Assembly (NCBI GenBank): GCA_019614645.1
Contig: JABWDB010000004.1
Coordinates: forward strand, 21,266,001-21,330,000
Length of the DNA: 64,000 bases
Direction of reading: 5' to 3'
Origin: Stratiolaelaps scimitus
Taxonomy: Eukaryota; Arthropoda; Arachnida; Mesostigmata; Laelapidae
Each line of letters opens with the position of its first letter. Position 1 is the first letter of the stretch. A program made the translations under genes and the position numbers. Below, one piece after another: positions 1 to 13,500 of this stretch. The notes beneath the pieces were generated by a model. The model made no database searches and was not told where the DNA came from. It saw only the letters and a list, made by a program, of their open reading frames with translations.

Positions 1-3000
1 AATGTGATAGAGTGAAAAATTCAGTTCCTGGAACACGCCAACGAGTCCAATACGCCGTTTTTCGGCCATTTATTATTATAATCACGATCATTACGTCCAT
101 CGTGCTGGTGGCATCAGCGAGACCAGGCGGTTATCCTTGTACAGCGTAGAGAGAGAGAGCGCGAAACTCGCAGCGAAAACTCCTCGTCTGTGGGTGATCA
201 ACAAACGAGCAAAGAAAAGAAAACACACCCCACACCAAAATATACACGGGCAGACACCCAGCGAGACACGGCTGTCCAAGTTGCAGCGGTTGTTTCCGTG
301 TGCGTGTGAGAGAGAGCAAACTCGAAAAGGTGAGTTAGGTCGTTGACAGCCTGCGAGACCTGACTAGGTCGTGTTGCCTAGGTTGCCCGTCGACGCGTCG
401 TGCATTGCGAAGAAGCGAACAGAGCCACTTGACTGTATTGATTTTCCGCTGCCGATACGGCCGATGTGAGATTTGTTGGAAAATGTTACACCGAGTCCCT
501 CACACACTCTCCGTGTTTGAATGAATGACACCACTGAGAATGTCCTCAGCTGGCGGGGCGGGAGTGTCGCGGACGTCCGCGGGGGCAAGAAAGAGACTTC
601 AGCGACGGTTTCTTCGACCGGTGCTCGCTGTGGGCAGCAGCCACTGTCGCCGCGGCTGCTGGTGCCGTTGTAGCTGGTCAACAACGGCACCACGATCCGG
701 CCTGATATAATCCCGGCGATGTATTGAGCAACAGTGTTGGCGTTTGCATGTGCGTGTATAGTGTGCATTGTCTAGCTATGCTAAACGAATAACAGCAACA
801 GCAGAAGCCGCCGTCGCAGTATAACCTTCGAATGAGCAACATGAGCGAATCTTGCCTCGGCTGGCTGCTACCGGCCGAGTAACACGAAGGGCGAAACAGC
901 TGAAGTAAAGTGGACCGCACTGGCTGAATGTTGGCCAATTCTGGTCAACGGCAAATATCTGTTAATTCTAATAGACAGCGGTCTACGGCAGTCCTACCCA
1001 TTGACTTTGGTTAGGGCGGCGGACAAACTTCGTAGCTTATTTTGATACATAGTCTGTGCGAGTTTTTGTGTGTGTTTGTGTGCGTGTGTGTGTGTGCGTT
1101 TAACTTTGTGTATTTGTGTGTGTGTGTGTCGCGTGGGGCTCGCTGTTTAGAGGGGAAAAAAAAACATCTCTTCGAGAGATAAGGAACAGGTTGTCCGAGC
1201 TCTGGATCGACAAGCGACATTGCCATCCTGCTGGTGAGACGGTTACGGAAGTCAGCCTTCTTAGTTGTTGCTCCTGGTGGTTTAACGGTTCAGCATCGGT
1301 GTCTTTTTTTTACTGTGTGTCTATGTGCATTATGGTTATTGCTGGCTGGTGTTTCAGCCTATTCCCACATACAAGTGAGCGGATCTGCTGCCTTCAGCGA
1401 TGACACGAAAAATGTTGTCACCTAATCACTCCCGTCACCTCCCAGCGCAAACGACGAACAGATTGACCGATCTAGATGAAACAATTGTGAACGTGATAAC
1501 GTCACGTTGGGAACAAGCCCCTACCAGTGGGATGTACCGTCAAAAGCATACGTGATATTGGGCAGAACTATGCATCATCACCCATTTATAAATGCACGCA
1601 TGAAAATGTCGTGTGAAACGATATTATTCGCCGTAACGTATAGCTCGATATCGACATCCTTTTTAAACCTTACTACGAAGGAAGATTACTACCGAAACAA
1701 CCGCCAGCTCTCACCCTTTACTTTATTGCACCTGTGCCCAAGATAGGCAGAAAAAACACGATCTATTCGCCTGCCCGCCGTCTAATATAGGTTATTTTAT
1801 TAGATGTTATGAGCTGCTGCAAAACGACGGCCATGAGCCTTCGGTCAACCGATACAACACCTGTAGCATTTAATAATTAATTTGACGACATAATCAATGA
1901 GCCAATTGTGCAGCGTGTTTTGAAAATACGTTGTTGTCAGCAGCATAGTCTTTGATGCGCAGTAAACGCTGTCTACCTAGCTTTGTATTAGTTCGTCAAC
2001 TGTTCGCGAGATTCGTTGCGTTATGAGGTGATGCTCAGTCAGCTGTTGTATTCTACACCTACGGCGAGTCGCCGTCGTGTTTGGTGACCTGAGTCGTGAG
2101 TGCTATCTGCAATGGGTGTGTACGCAACAACGTTGCGAGTACCTCTACCTATTGTTGTTATTATTACACAAGGCGCACACAATATAGACCTAGCCAGAGC
2201 GGCCGACCGGCAGGTATTATTATTGTGGTTGGGTAATCGTGACACGCCGCGCCATTTCAACAGCGCAGTTGCGAGGTTGCGTCCGGAGTACACCGGCCAC
2301 CATGCGTTCAGAGTTCGTTCTCATTGTAAAGGCAAGCGACGATTACTTTCTGTTGAGAATATTTATAATAAAATACACAGATGAATCGAGTATTGATAAT
2401 AGAATAAACAGATGCTAGAGTTACGCCAGACTGGACTACATTACAGGCGAGGGCGTTTGATTGAAAAAATCCAGCTAGCTAGCAAACGGGAAGCTCAATA
2501 ATAGCTGCGCTGCAAATTGTTTTTCACGAGAAACACACACTCATTGAGAGGCCGTGTGTAAAACCACTTAAAGCTACAGGTTCTACATTAATTTTGTAAT
2601 AAGATGCCTACAACCACCTCGGTCACCAGGGTACGTTGTCCATGCTCATTGACGGGCGCATTCTGAGGCGAGGAGCGCGTTCGTGGTTTATTGACAAAAT
2701 CGTTGAATAAACGGTCGATGAAAATGAATAGTTTTCATCATAGATAGTGTAGCTGCAGTGATCAACAGCTGGTCTTCGCGACTGTGAATTCAGTTCATTT
2801 TTAGTTGTCCACATGTTTTTATGACTTTCTTTTTATGACTTTATTTATGCTTGGGTCGTTCTGTACCCCATCAGCTCGTGTGGCTTAAACGATTTTGTTG
2901 TATGCGACCGATTGAGAGTCGGACACAGATTTTGCACATGCTGACATATCAGCCTTGCTGTAATGTACAACTTATTCAGGTAATTCAAGTGACAACAGGT

Positions 3001-3899
3001 CGCGTTGAGAGATAAATGTGATTACGATATAAGATCACATGTTAAGCGCCATAAGATTTATCGACATATCAGTAGACAGTGGAAGAGATTCCGAACGGAG
3101 CTCTGAGCTGCTTATTCTTCAACTGCTGCCATTGTTTGTTTTACGGAGAGAAGAGAGAGATCTGACACCTGGAGACTTTTTGATTTGGAAGCAAACGAGC
3201 AGATCGCAGACGTACCGTAGCCTGGAGGTTCGGAGTACATTGCGGAGCTTTTAAGCGGCATTATAATCGCTGCCAGAACAACAACGCTTGTACCGGCGAT
3301 ATCTGAAATGCCTTAACCTGTTGTCAACTCGCTCGACGACGTCATTAAGTTGATGTTTGTGGCAAAAGTAAACGGTTATTTCAGTGGGTGGTTGAATGGA
3401 TGTACATCGCCAGTTAATTAGCTGTTCCGTTGGTGGTCCAACCGTCACCTTTTTATAGCTCTATAAATCATAGCACTCGCACCAGTTTAGCGAATATCAA
3501 TAGCATTTCTCTATTGAGTGGTAGTCTTAGCATGTCAACGCAGGGTCTGCCACCTCTAAATTACAAATGCTCAATAAGAAATCAAGATATAATTTCGAGG
3601 TTGGCTCATTGTCCTTCTACCTCATTGTCCTATACCTGGTTACATAGGTATTCCATCGATGTGTTTGATCTCCACTGTACAGGTTTGTCAATTCAGTTAT
3701 CTCATATGTACCACTGATATAGTTACAATGACACCGCAAGCTACTCGGGGACCTCGTCAAAGTCGTACAACAACTTCGCAAGGCGATAGATAGGCCTGTA
3801 TAGAGATATCTAATGATTTTTCTAATCATCACCCTCGATCATCAATCATCATCCTGCCAATGTTATCCACTGTTAACGGTTATCTCAACTGCGTTTCAG
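1..3899. other. Intergenic/5' region upstream of AUP1, no coding gene seen
   Basis: I see no recognisable protein here. A good splice donor (AAAAG then GTGAGT, with the GT at 330-331) and a good acceptor (tttcag, ending at 3899, 53 bases before the AUP1 start codon) would fit a non-coding first exon ending at 329 joined to the AUP1 coding exon through a 3.6-kb intron. That pairing is inference. A GT-rich microsatellite lies at about 1065-1130. The open frames in this stretch are short, overlap on both strands and have no family resemblance. Confidence 0.4.
1065..1130. repeat. Interrupted GT microsatellite
   Basis: Two blocks of alternating GT/TG, separated by a short AT-rich interruption, are visible directly. 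The block lies in the presumed first intron or upstream region of AUP1. Confidence 0.85.
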
Positions 3900-3952
3900 T
3901 CTGAGAGAAGTTACGCAAAAGCGTCGAAGGGGAGTAGTCTGGAGAGGACGCA

Positions 3953-4240
3953 ATGCCTTCCACATCAGGCTCGTCGACGTCCGGTGGCTCACAGGAGGCG
4001 GGAACCTCGCGAAGTTCAAGTTATTCTCAGAGTACCTCGTCGCAGCCTTCACCGCCACCGCCGCCACTCGAATCTTTGTTCGCTTCGTCTCGAACCTCCT
4101 CTCAGGTGGCATTGCTATGCTTGTATTTTCCACTTGGGACGATTCTCGCCTTGTTGAGGTTCTTCATCTGTCTACATGCCTTCCTCGTGACGTTGTTGTT
4201 GCCAAAGACTTCGAAGATTCGGTGGTGAGTTGACAAAAGA

Positions 4241-4286
<46 letters not shown>

Positions 4287-7200
4287 TGTGTCTGTATATA
4301 TATATCTGCATATATATATATATATATATATATACTGTGTCTCTCCTGTATTTATTGAGCACATTGGAATATGGTAAGATTGCATACAGACTACTGCTAG
4401 TTTTGTCTATAGGGCAACACAGTTCAGCATTCACAATTATGGTTGATTACGATTGGACAAGCAAAGATTTTACAATTAATTCGCCATTCTGCTAGAATAC
4501 ATTTGCTGATCATTAGTGAAAAAGCGTGAGGCGTTATTTCATCATCATCGTTTTTATTCTTGCGTGTTATTTTCCATCCAGTTACGTGGTGCGCGTGATG
4601 TGCACCGTGCTTGGGTTGGTGGTCGTTGAAGAGGACAAAAATCGGGATCCCGACGTGAAGGTGTTCGTCGCGAACCACGTCTCTGTGGTCGATCACTGGC
4701 TGCTCGACGTGCTCACGCCCTGTGTTCTGGTTAGTGGACAGCTAAACTACAAATGTGATATGATCAGCTTCGCCAACATCGAAATATAGACGTCAAATCA
4801 AATTCCCCTATATTATACACAGTAAACACAACTCTGACCTAATAAGCTACGAATGATAATTGAAATTGATCTTTTTTTCACGCGGTATTGTACTATAATG
4901 CATATCTACGCAATGAGAACATTTATGGCCTTAGTGATGGACAGACGTGAAACAAACAGAATAGTGCTAATTGGTACAGGTCAGTAGGTCGCGACGTACA
5001 TCTGGAAGTATCAATTCCTTGCTTAGCTCAAGTGACGACGACGATAGGAGTATTCCCCACCTTCCCAAGCAAACTTCACGGACACGACTGACAGTTTGTA
5101 TTACGTATCTTGTTACAGCCATCAGTGTGGGATCTGCCCAGCGTTCTAAATTGGGGCCACATCTACAAGGAGTTCGGTTCGGCAGCTCAGCCAGCAGTGG
5201 CCGATCTGAAGGTGCACCTCGAAACGCAGCACACAGCCTTGCTTTGTTTCCCCGAAGTGTCAGTGACAAATGGTTCGGCGCTACTAAAATTCAGCCAGTT
5301 GTGGCCCTTTCAGCTGGGCACACCCGTTCAGGCGGTCGCGATCAAGGCGACTCGGACCCCGTTTCGAGACCTTGCCCTGAGCACCCTTGAGAGTGGCTGG
5401 TTATCCGACATGCTCTGGATGCTGTTTTCGCCTTGGACGACGTTCCGCGTCTCAAGGCTGCCCGCAGTTAGTCGCGGAAAGGACGATTCCACTGAGGAGT
5501 TTGCGGCCCGTGTGGCAGAGATGCTTGCCGTACAGTTGGGCGTCAAGACGACACCGCACACGCATAAAGACAAGGTAAGAATGGCCAACTGCGCCTCGCG
5601 CTCCCAAACGCTCGGTAGTCCGAACTCGCCCTCGGGGAGCTGCACGACCCACATGACTCCGCACCGCTCGGAGTGCCTTGCTATTGTCCGTTGTGTCGTG
5701 TCATATCTGTCAACCACATTGGCGATTAATGTGACTATTGCATTCGCGCATGTGACTTCAGCAGGCGCAAGTGTCTCCTCTTCCATATTTCCCTAGTTAC
5801 CTATTGCAAGCCCATGACGCTTTGTTTCTCACCACGTTCCTACTCGTCTTTGCTTCCTCTATTCTTATCTCTGCCTCTTTTCCAAAAAATGTCCTCACCA
5901 TTTTACTAGTTCTACTCCTAGGTATTTGCATCCTTCCTGTTACCTTATCCAGGAATAGCCAATACCCTATACTTGTAGTGCGTAGAAGCCTCGTAGAGGC
6001 ATCTCCAAGCCTGCAACCATCTCTGTCTAGGTTATCTGCCGAGGGGGTTAGTTATCTCATACTCATCCGTGCTATCTTAAGCATAATGGTAACTCGCAAC
6101 ACGTAGTTACCCTCAATCTTTTGTGTGTCTTACTGCTTATCATTTCCTGCGGGTGATGATCTACGTTCACTGTAATTAACAGTTGCTCGTTATGTTTGCG
6201 ACGATGCTGTGTAAATGCTTCAGCTGGACCTTGTGAAGCGCCGTAGAACGGAGCGCGTTGCGCGGGAACGCCGCGCAGAGGAGGCTCAAGCGTTGGCCAA
6301 TCCAGCGCTGATGCGAATGGCAGGACAGGTAAAAGAGGTTCTCCCAGACGTACCGCTTGCGGTGATCGCGCGGGACCTCCAGGAGACTCGTAGCGTAGAC
6401 AGCACCATTAGCCGGCTGGTTGATGGAGTCGTTCACTATGTGCCTGAGAAGGTAGGTTAAAGTTGCCTGTGACTAATTTGCCATCTCGCCCATAATCACC
6501 TTTTTTAAAGCTGACCTTCTGCTGTTTCCCTACCTTATATCTCCTCAGCACAAAAGCTACACATAGAAATGCTAGCCGAAGCTTTCTTCCTTCAGAATCT
6601 GCAATGACTGCAGTTCAATCCACAGGTCAAATATTTCTTTGGTCAATTAATGCCACATAAAATGCCTTACAATCCATGACGACCTGAATTACGGCCTATA
6701 TTACGCTATATCGAGGATACGTCTCTGTACCGTTGTCCAGTACGGGGGATGGAGGGCTAAGATACACTCTGCAATATATATCAGGCTGACCCAAAAAAGT
6801 CGGCACGCATATACATTTCAAAACCAGCTAAGCTAAGTGAGTTAAAACAAATATTTTTTAGTATGAGTAGAGGTATGCACCTCTTTTATTTATACACTAG
6901 TCCTATAAAGTCAACCTAATATATCTGCAACCAAATATATTCTGGTGTTTTTTTTTCGACCGCGAACGGTCGTCCGCCATCGCGCTTATTAATTTCGCAA
7001 TTTCTCAATATATGTTCTGCAGGTGCCACCTCCACAGCCACGTCAAAGCACCCCTACGGAGCGAGACACACCGCTCAGTGAACTCATCAAAAATGCGGTA
7101 AGCGCCCGAACGGTAACTATGCTCAAGCTTATTTACCAACACTCAATTAATGATGAGAATATATATGGCAGACCATACTGTATTGGTACCCTCCGTCGAA

Positions 7201-7532
7201 ATGGGATCAAAATACACGTTGCTGGTGTGTTACTTTATAATCGATGGAAAGCTATCCAATGACCTTTCACCACCCCCTCCGCCCCAATTGTGCTGATTTC
7301 AAACAAGTGTCAAATTCAATGAACACAAATTTCTAATCATTCGTATTTCTAATCATTCGGTCGACGTCGGCTTTTCTCTCTCCAGGAAAACGCAAAGGTA
7401 TCGTTCAACACGTCGGCGAGTAGTTTCGGTTCAACGGCAGAGGAGAGATTTTCATCCTACCAGGAGCGAAAAGCCCGTCTTATCGAGAACGCACGACTTA
7501 GATACATCCAGAAGCATGGATTGAAACTGTAG
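3953..7532 (+). CDS. AUP1: AUP1: lipid-droplet/ER monotopic protein with acyltransferase-like, CUE and G2BR domains
   Basis: Six coding exons join in frame: 3953-4224, 4582-4729, 5119-5574, 6224-6451, 7023-7097 and 7386-7532. All have GT-AG borders and together encode 441 residues. Residues 1-50 are Ser/Pro-rich and are followed by one long hydrophobic segment (52-83), the expected hairpin anchor. An acyltransferase-like domain follows, with the HX4D motif as NHVSVVDH (H123, D128) and a FPE...TNG block (184-192). Residues 324-366 form a CUE domain (GQVKEVLPDVP...). The C-terminus (about 417-441, QERKARLIENARLRY) matches the G2BR helix that binds the E2 enzyme UBE2G2. In animals AUP1 recruits UBE2G2 to the ER for ERAD and sits on lipid droplets. 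The domain order and residue matches to the human protein make this call firm. The Ser-rich N-terminal stretch is longer than in human AUP1. The start was chosen as the ATG heading the frame that runs into the anchor. Confidence 0.95.
4239..4334. repeat. AT microsatellite blocks in AUP1 intron 1
   Basis: Three runs of alternating TA are separated by two near-identical ctgtgtct-type interruptions, which suggests local duplication of an AT-tract unit. They sit just downstream of the exon 1 donor. Confidence 0.9.
6775..6924. mobile_element. Short TIR element (MITE-like) in AUP1 intron 4
   Basis: The left end at about 6775-6788 reads tatatatcaggctgac. The reverse complement of the right end at 6910-6924 reads tatattaggttgac. 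These agree at most positions, point inward and are bounded by TA. The left end continues into cccaaaaaagt, which resembles the ends of mariner-type elements. The interior is AT-rich with no coding capacity. This fits a non-autonomous Tc1/mariner-type miniature element. The inverted repeat is short and the flanks are AT-rich, so chance is possible. Confidence 0.4.
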
Positions 7533-7576
7533 CACCGATGATATAGCCAGCTGCAACTGGGGGCTGCAGGTTCGAT

Positions 7577-7582
7577 AATAAA
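7577..7582 (+). promoter_or_regulatory. Polyadenylation signal of AUP1
   Basis: A canonical AATAAA lies 45 bases after the AUP1 stop codon. It merges into an AAT microsatellite (about 7583-7610), so the actual cleavage site may be among these repeats. Confidence 0.6.
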
Positions 7583-10500
7583 GATAATAATAATAATAAT
7601 AATAATAATGAAACTGATCCAAGACAACCAAGACGAAGCCAATGTGGCAGCGCCCTCAAACATAATGTTCAACGCCAAGGCCACACACCTTTGTCCACCC
7701 CAAATGTCCATCTCTCCCACTCTTGGCCACTTGTGAAATATTTCTAGTTGAATACAGAGACTCGGAAGGGAAGCGCGCGCTGTTCAATTATTACCAATTT
7801 GCATGACTGACCCTCGAAGTTAGCTGGCCGTCAAAGGCAGGCGAAGACGCGAAAATCGCTGTCGGACACGATCGCTGTGAAAGCACCAGTAGTGCCGCAC
7901 ACAGCCAATAGACACGAAGAAAATAGGTCTGAATGTAGAGTTTTTGCTTCCCGAGTCATACATGTTATTATTATTATTATTATTATTATTAATATTATTA
8001 TTACGAATCATTATTGTCGAGAAAAGGGTTATAAATATATATATATATATATATACATATATATACGTGTGTGATATTTAGATACAAGCACTCAGCGTTA
8101 TGATTTAGGCAATTGGAACAGAGGAAGAGAAAGGAAGAGAGAGAGATTACCAGGGTACATAGACAGGTAGTAGTTCGCTGTCTTTGAAATCGAGAAAGTT
8201 TTGAGGTTGGTACTGTGCGAAGAAGCGGGCCCTTCAAAAATGATAGACGGTTGGCATGTCACAATGGACAGGGCATCCGATCCAGTACGATTATTAGATT
8301 TGTCATTTCAGAGGAATTGATCAATTTCATCTCTGTGTATCAAGACGACCAGGTGAAAATGTTTTCTGCGCGGGGTTTTCTGGGACCCATTTCATCAGTT
8401 TTGAGATATATGCTTCATTCTACGGCAATTCGTTCATGACCTTTTCGGGCAAATTTCCCCCTCAGATCAAGTGGCAAGAATGTAGGGAAAGAAAGATCCA
8501 TTAAACGAGAAGGAGAGGTGTCCCCGTTGACATGACCTCTGTCATCTACGTAGTTGACATAACCAAGGTGCTGCTGCTGCTAACCAGTGCAATAAATGAG
8601 GCACTCATCCATAAGATAGCTAGGGGTGAGATTTTCCGGTTTAGGGGATAACATCACTAAATTAGAGTTTCTCATGGGAATGTCTCGATTTTTCCTTGGA
8701 ACGGAATCTCTCGTTCGTCTACTTGCGGAATTTCGGACGTGTAAACCCTACCGAGCTTGCCACAGGGCGAATGGCATAAACTCGTACAATTCAATGAAGC
8801 GAACATTTCTCGGCCGCGAATTCTGCTCTGGGAGTTTGTTGTCAGCGACCCATCAATCATCATAGCTATCGTAGACATCATTCATTCGGTGCGGGTTTTC
8901 CACACTTCGCCATTCCTAGTGCGGCACTCTCGGGCTACCCAAAGCCGAGAGATCACCACGAACATGTTCCAGATAGAGGGGGCGCCTTGAGCTATCGCGC
9001 CACGAAGCAAGTTAGCTGTGTATTGAGTTTCTCATTTATTTAATGACCCCGAAAGGATACACGCTCGAATCAATAACAAACATGGTAAGTTTGTCACTTC
9101 CTTATTTGATTTGATTTAATCAGCCGTCCACTTGACACCACTTTGGCTCAGGACGTAACAACGATCATATAGTGTAGCTCATTAGCTGTAACTTGGTTCA
9201 CACGTTGTTCACTGAGAGATAAAATGAATCCGAGGAAGATGGCCTTCTGCTGCCGTGTTGTAGCTGCTATGTAGTGTTATCACTGATTCACGCAAAAACC
9301 TTCAAACATGCCTATAAATCACCAGCAAGCTCATCCTGCACTTGGCTTTTTGATTGGTCTTTTTTTTGACGAGAATTAGCTGAGGGTGGTCAGATCAAAC
9401 ACACGAAACACTTTCCCCGACGATCCGTCTACCCTATACATTGTGGGTGGTGTTCTCTGCCGATTTACATCTAGAGAGAGCAGGACTCGTAAAGGCAGAA
9501 CCCATCCGAAGCGAGTGTTTCCTCCCGGAACGGGTACCTGCTATTCCCAACGGGAGTTCTGCTGTGTACCGCCCATTCCCTGGGAGATACCGTGTACCGG
9601 ATGAATACTCACCAAACCGGTTTTTCCAGTTAACCCTAGGTGTATTGGCGTGCGCCTTGGAACTAGGAGGAGACGCGTAGATGCACGGGTTCAATCCTCA
9701 GAGTTGCACATGCAATGCCACAAGCAGTTGTATCGTGGACCAGGTTAAAGGTTCTACGCTGACAAGCTGCGGGGAAAACTTACCTTTTAAGTGTACGCTT
9801 TAACTTATTCGCATTTCCGCTTTTGCGGACTTTTTGTATATAGGTTTATTTGCGAGTTTACTCGTCTATTGATAGAGATCGCTTCTTACCTATAGCTCAA
9901 GCCGACCATTTCTGCGTGCGTCATCCTAATCCTAAATGATGCTTCCGCCTATCTTAAGAGATAATTCGGAGACATCCAATACGCCGTTAACACTAGGCCC
10001 GGCACTACCGGTCAATTTGACCTTACTACATATACAAACGTTGCCACATCGCCAGCTCGTCATCCACTAATTCATTCAGCCACAAATTGACTCAATTAGC
10101 TACTTTTTCATAACAAAAACAAAAGCTTCCTTTCAAGGGAGCTTTTATCCCGTTGAAATTGTGTCAATTGTCAACCGCTCATCCTATACGAGAAGTGACG
10201 GCACCTTTTGGCGTCATTAGCAATGAATGCACGTAATCCTTATCAAATCTTCTCAGCAAACGATACACCGCCATAGGGCGAACTGACTAGGTAAGGTAAC
10301 GTCTACGAAAAAGCTAACAACAAAAAACACGCATTCGAGTAAAATATTTAAAATTTGTATTTTTTTATTATTCCTCTTATTATTATTATTGTTGTTATTA
10401 TTATCATTATTATTATTATTATTTCCATGATTCTCATCATCAGTATCGTCATTTTTAATCATTTTCCTGGTATTGTTGTTGTTGTTATTGTCATTCCCGC

Positions 10501-13500
10501 TGAAGTCTGCTGTTGTCACATCAGCGTTTGGTTTCTAATCCTTCATTATATCATATCATCATTCATTATGTCTTGTCATATTCATTTCCGCCATTTATTT
10601 TTCTCTCTCTCTCTCTCTCCCTCTCTTCGATCTTTATCCCTCCGCCTTCATCAATATCTAATCACCACCATCGTGGTGATGCTCATTAGGAAAAATCGTG
10701 ACCTTTTATCAGCGTTTAGCATCACGATCTTGATTAGTTATCAATCACATCTCATATATTTCTTTCTCCACCTCCGACATCGTCTCCGTCTACTATTCAC
10801 GGATGTGTTCAATACCGCTGTCTCGTTTAGTTAAAGACGACAGCAGCAGCAGCAGCGGCGGCGGCGGAAGCAGTAGCAATAACTGTTCCAAGAATTGCGA
10901 AACGGAGTCGGCGGACGGAATTGAAAATTGTTTTCGTCCAACCATCGTCAGCCACCACCACTACGATCATGGTCGTCGCCGCTGCTGCTGCTGTTGTTGT
11001 TGTTGTTTCATTGTAGACAGCTTTCCACTTTTTCCTCGACCCTCCACCGACCTCCATTTACCTCCCCACCTCAATGAATGGCTAACTACGACTAATTAAT
11101 AGTAATTCATATATCAATAATGTGTGTCCATTCTATGTCCACTTACTGTTCCATAGCTGTTCCACCTATCTAACTCGCGTTTGTCATTTGATGGTGAATG
11201 ATAGAGCACACGTTGTTGATTGATTTTATAAACGAAATTGAGTCGTTGTGACTCGGATGAATGAATTCATGGAGAGCGAAGATGAAAAAATAGTTCTAGG
11301 TAATCATATATATATATATATATATATTTATAGATTTATATATGAGTGAGTTAGTGAGCTATGGATGAAATGAAATGAATGCATGTGGCCCTTGACGACT
11401 CAGTCTGTCTTCATTATTTAGTTCAGCTAATGTGAGATAGCCTCCCGGCTCGCTATCTCCTTCCGATTCATGTACACGTGTCGGCGTGTTAACGTGTATT
11501 GTGTGTCGTGTTGTGTGCGGATGTTCCATCTGAGTATCTGATGTCCGGAGCATGCGTGAGAGACAGTGACACAGAAGGCAATGACGAAGGATCAGTGAAG
11601 ATACGGACTGATACGTTGAGGCTCGAGATGGAATCAATATGTCGCGGCGTTCGATGCTACACACTTATGTATACCAAATCGCGGTAGGTCAAAATGCCAA
11701 CTCAACGAGACGAGGCTCAACGGGAAAAACGTTCGACGAGTTCATTCTGCCGCTTGATGGACCTCACCATCAGCGGGATCGCATCGTGGCCAATAGAACT
11801 GCTTGAATATATACTATTTTTTTTGTCATTCCGAACTTGAGTGTAGTTGCAGTACTCTGTATAATTTGCAGTTTGCAATTGATGATATATATATATATAT
11901 ATTGATGACTGAAATACATGAAAGACATTTGTGTGTAACAAAACACAAAACAGTTCACTTCGAACGAGTTACCCTCGTCGATTTCAACTACTAGAGACGA
12001 AATCCGACCAGGGTACAGTCCGCTTTGCCCTCAGGTGGCCATGTGAAGTCGTGAGTCTCTCTGTGAGGGGAGATACCCGACCTATGGCTGTTCGGCGAGA
12101 GTGAATAATCAATCGAGAGACATCTGGAAGAATAGAGCGCGTCGCTTTCCCCATATGCTGAATCATTCAATCGGTTACAGTTCAGCAGGTTGGCCTCTAC
12201 AGGCGCCTGTCTGTTTTGTTGTCTTAGCCAAATGCTACCCCGGTACGCTCCACGCACCTCTAGCTCGTGCTGAGCAAAGCTAATATGTTCGTCCACTTTG
12301 TCAAGTGTGTTTGCCTGACCATGAGACGCACTCGGTCACAATTGCCGTCGTCAGTGATCCCAGGAGCGATTTCATGAGGCGATTTCAAATGATATCACGT
12401 TGACCTGTCGAGTTTTAGGGAAAGCTGTCCTTCTCCCGCGATTCATCATGACGGCGGTAACCTTCATCGCCCAATGACAATGAGTATACCCCCTTGGCTC
12501 AGTGCGAGCCTGAAAGATGCCTAAAACGGCTCTGTCGCGAGTCCCCGCGATACACTGCTGCCTGTGTGGCTCTTGTGTTCAATCGGTGTTCAACCACGCT
12601 ATCCAAACAACCGTAATCGGCCATAAGGTTCTGCTCTTGGAACCTGTCCCGCTCATACGTTCTTCCAATTCTGTGATTTCGCGAGTGGTGTGTGTGTGCT
12701 TCTACAGATCACCATCTATTCTTAATAATTCGTCCGAAGATGGCATCACGCAATAGCTTGATAGTTCGACTATATCGGCTATATATATTGATGTGTAAAT
12801 ACTACCGTAACTTTCGATGGTGTGAGGGTGACAGTGTTACACTATTGTACGCCATTAGCGAAAAATCGTTACGCGCGATAACGCGATGCTTGTTGCCGTC
12901 ACACATTATGGGAGAAGTACGAGGTCTGTGGTCCGGCAGAAAGGTGTCCTTGGGTAGAAATCGAAACGCCCGCTTGCCACCCCGGGATCAAGATGACCCC
13001 TGGCCTTCGTCGTCACGAGCTTCGCGCAGCCCAGCTCTCTCTCTCTCTCTCTCATTGAATAGCAGCCGCACACGTCCTCATTTCTATTTTGCCTTGCGTC
13101 AACTGTCTCCCATAGCTACCGTTAATGACGAACGTCATTAATCAGGAGTGATCACCGACCATGAATCGCCGGCAATAGCTAGGTCAATCGAATCTGTAAA
13201 TCTTCTTCTCTATGTACAAATACTACCACTAATTATTATCTTCATCAGTGTCATCGCTAATCGTGTCCGCGTTCATTTCATAATTACTATATGATTATAA
13301 TGATAGCTAGCCGATAGTGATCGCCTTATGTAGTTTACGATAAATTTAAGCCAGCCACCGACACTTCATCCGACACGTTATCGATCAGCGATCCGGGATA
13401 GCGCGGCGCAGAGACGATCGATCAATCAGACGAGATCGCCAAGATATCGCCAGTAAGTTCAACCAACCCGTTGGTGTCCTACACTCGATGCGTAGGTCTG

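Noticed and set aside
4102..4434. Open frames encoding alternating Tyr-Ile runs
   Set aside because: They are translations of AT microsatellites; the same artefact occurs at several other AT runs.
5771..6106. Hydrophobic open frame within AUP1 intron 3
   Set aside because: It lies wholly inside the intron between well-supported exons; composition reflects a T/C-rich stretch.
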